Source of the DNA: F23-D06 sp002392325
GTDB lineage: Bacteria; Bacteroidota; Bacteroidia; Bacteroidales; WCHB1-69
Direction of reading: 5' to 3'
Assembly (NCBI GenBank): GCA_946624065.1
Contig: CAMORT010000049.1
Location: 1-17,391 of the forward strand
Length of the DNA: 17,391 bases
Made by a program: the position numbers and the translations under genes. The notes under the pieces are model-generated. The model was given only the letters and a program-made list of their open reading frames with translations. It was not told the origin of the DNA and ran no database searches. Shown piece by piece: positions 15,945-17,391 of the stretch. How positions within the stretch are numbered: position 1 is the stretch's first letter; every line of letters begins with the position of its first letter.

Positions 15945-16361
15945 TTATTCTTCCACATTGTCAACTTCATCCGTAGAAGTGAGGTTGCCGTTAGCGTCCA
16001 AATAGAATTTTGTGGCTTCCAGCAGAACATTGCCGTCTTTTCTGTACATTCTGTAGTAGAAATAGTCATCAGCGGCCATGTGAGTTTTGATTTCGTTGCC
16101 ATGAGCCAGGATGGCGAGTTTGGATTCTACAAATTTGGTCTGAGCTTTGAGGTCGGTATAACCTTCGTCGTTGCCAGTGAAGGTGTAATCGCCATTCCAG
16201 AACAGGTTGATGGTGCCCAGGACGGCTTTGATGCTGATTACACTTTCTGTATTTTCAGCTTGGGAATAACTTACTGAGGTGTAATAGGTGTGCTGGTCTC
16301 TGTTACAGCTGGAGAAAACCATAGCACAGCAAACGATTGCTAATAAAGCGATTTTTTTCAT
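15945..16361 (-). CDS. Small putative lipoprotein, unknown function
   Basis: A 138-residue protein with a lipoprotein signal peptide: MKKIALLAIVCCAMVFSSC, lipobox FSSC with acylation at Cys19. The mature part (NRDQHTYYTSVSY...) is about 120 residues, rich in Tyr, Asp and Thr, with likely beta structure and an acidic end (TSTDEVDNVEE). I recognise no family. It would be anchored to the inner or outer membrane; the aspartate shortly after the cysteine does not settle which. The gene has its own upstream gap of 75 bases and shares the convergent terminator with rpoN, so it is probably monocistronic. Confidence 0.75.
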   Translation of the reverse strand: MKKIALLAIVCCAMVFSSCNRDQHTYYTSVSYSQAENTESVISIKAVLGTINLFWNGDYTFTGNDEGYTDLKAQTKFVESKLAILAHGNEIKTHMAADDYFYYRMYRKDGNVLLEATKFYLDANGNLTSTDEVDNVEE

Positions 16362-16408
16362 TGTTTTGATTTTTTTGTGAATAATTAATGGAATAAACGA
16401 TTTGTTTG

Positions 16409-16416
16409 CGAAAATA
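16409..16416 (-). promoter_or_regulatory. Possible -7 element (TATTTTCG) for the lipoprotein gene
   Basis: Read on the minus strand, TATTTTCG differs from TAnnTTTG by one base and lies 47 bases before the lipoprotein ATG. Without an exact match or a -33 TTTG this remains a weak candidate. Confidence 0.3.
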
Positions 16417-16436
16417 TTGCCTGAAAAGACATTTTA

Positions 16437-17391
16437 TTATTTCAGCACGCCCAGTTCTTTGCCAATCTTGGTGAAGGCGGCGATGCACTTGTCGAGGTGC
16501 TCGGGTTCGTGGGCGGCAGAGATTTGCACGCGGATACGGGCCTGGTCTTTCGGAACAACAGGATAGTAGAAACCGGTGACATAGATGCCTTCTTCCTGCA
16601 GTTTGGCGGCCATCACTTGTGACAGTTTGGCGTCATACAGCATCACGGCGCAGATAGCGGACTCGGTCGGTTTGATGTCGAAGCCGGCGGCTTTCATCTT
16701 GGCCACGAAGTATTCGGTGTTGCTGTGCAGTTTGTCTTGCAGTTCGTTGGTCTCGGACATGATATCCACCATCTTGCAGCCGGCAGCGGCCACCATCGGA
16801 GGGATGGAGTTGGAGAACAGGTACGGACGGGAGCGTTGGCGCAGCATGTCGATGATTTCCTTTTTGCCGGTGGTGAAACCGCCAATGGCGCCGCCGAAGG
16901 CCTTGCCAAGGGTACCGGTGAGGATTTCGATTTTGCCACGGAGGTTGTAGCGTTCGGTCACGCCGCGGCCAGTGTTGCCCACCACGCCGGCGGAGTGGCT
17001 TTCGTCAACCATAACCATAGCGTCGTATTTCTGGGCCAGTTCGTAAATCTTATCCAGCGGGCACACATTGCCGTCCATGCTGAACACACCGTCGGTGACG
17101 ATGATGCGGAAGCGCTGTGCCTGAGCGGCTTTGAGTTGCTCCTCAAGGTCGGCCATATCAGCGTTTTTGTAACGATAGCGCACGGCCTTGCAGAGGCGCA
17201 CGCCGTCGATGATGGAGGCGTGGTTCAGGGCGTCGGAGATGATGGCGTCCTGTTCGGTGAGCAGGGGCTCGAACACACCACCGTTAGCGTCGAAGCAAGC
17301 GGCGTAGAGGATGGTGTCCTCCGTGCCGAAGAACTCAGCGATTTTCTTCTCCAGGGCCTTGTGCAGGTCGGAGCAGCCGCAGATGAAACGC
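16437..17391 (-). CDS. kbl: Glycine C-acetyltransferase (2-amino-3-ketobutyrate CoA ligase), 5' end outside window
   Basis: A PLP enzyme of the alpha-oxoamine synthase family. It converts 2-amino-3-oxobutyrate and CoA to glycine and acetyl-CoA, the second step of threonine breakdown through threonine dehydrogenase. The frame is open to the right edge, and about 317 C-terminal codons are present. Visible blocks include RFICGCSDLHKALEKKIAEF at the edge, DALNHASIIDGVRLCKA, TDGVFSMDG, the cofactor-binding VDESHSAG, and the PLP lysine in TGTLGKAFGG. The near-complete run QRSRPYLFSNS and the end GIYVTGFYYPVVPKDQARIR favour Kbl over BioF or serine palmitoyltransferase. GCSD stands where GTQD is usual. 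The stop lies 75 bases from the lipoprotein start. No tdh is in view. Confidence 0.94.
   Translation of the reverse strand, partial: RFICGCSDLHKALEKKIAEFFGTEDTILYAACFDANGGVFEPLLTEQDAIISDALNHASIIDGVRLCKAVRYRYKNADMADLEEQLKAAQAQRFRIIVTDGVFSMDGNVCPLDKIYELAQKYDAMVMVDESHSAGVVGNTGRGVTERYNLRGKIEILTGTLGKAFGGAIGGFTTGKKEIIDMLRQRSRPYLFSNSIPPMVAAAGCKMVDIMSETNELQDKLHSNTEYFVAKMKAAGFDIKPTESAICAVMLYDAKLSQVMAAKLQEEGIYVTGFYYPVVPKDQARIRVQISAAHEPEHLDKCIAAFTKIGKELGVLK

Noticed and set aside
1..17391. Search for CRISPR arrays, tRNA or rRNA genes, transposases, phage genes or defence systems
   Set aside because: None seen. Every sizeable stretch is explained by conserved housekeeping or envelope genes, and base composition looks even across the window.

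Overview
The window looks like ordinary chromosome from a member of the Bacteroidota, probably Bacteroidales. Several things point that way. Upstream regions carry the Bacteroidetes -7 promoter motif TAnnTTTG. Leaders are AT-rich with no clear Shine-Dalgarno sequence. One secreted protein has a type IX secretion (T9SS) C-terminal sorting domain. DUF4271 and DUF3078 proteins, which are typical of the phylum, are present. I see no tRNA, rRNA, CRISPR array, transposase or phage gene, and no gap between genes reaches 300 bases.

Layout, left to right. (1) 1-1935: the 3' end of a 2,3-bisphosphoglycerate-dependent phosphoglycerate mutase and its terminator, then a cyclic 2,3-diphosphoglycerate synthetase-like P-loop protein (COG2403 type) with its own promoter and a strong terminator. 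(2) 2029-4871: a small T9SS cargo protein, a six-helix DUF4271 membrane protein, then hemD, rnpA and yidD with overlapping ends. (3) 4981-11788: pheT from its own promoter, a short FAD-synthetase-type protein lacking the riboflavin kinase domain, topA, and an arginase-fold protein that has lost metal ligands and starts 2 bases after topA. (4) 11847-15896: a DUF3078 outer-membrane beta-barrel protein, asnS, a 12-bp perfect palindrome, and rpoN (sigma-54), closed by a bidirectional terminator. (5) On the minus strand, a small lipoprotein of unknown function and a glycine C-acetyltransferase (kbl) cut by the right edge.

Most genes are housekeeping: glycolysis, heme synthesis, tRNA maturation, membrane protein insertion, tRNA charging, DNA topology, sigma-54 transcription and threonine/glycine metabolism. 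I found no new multi-gene system. The points most worth following are the cyclic-DPG synthetase homologue beside a 2,3-BPG-dependent mutase, the arginase-fold probable pseudoenzyme coupled to topA, the kinase-less RibF followed at once by a heptamer repeat with stops in all six frames, and the palindrome that decides the rpoN start.
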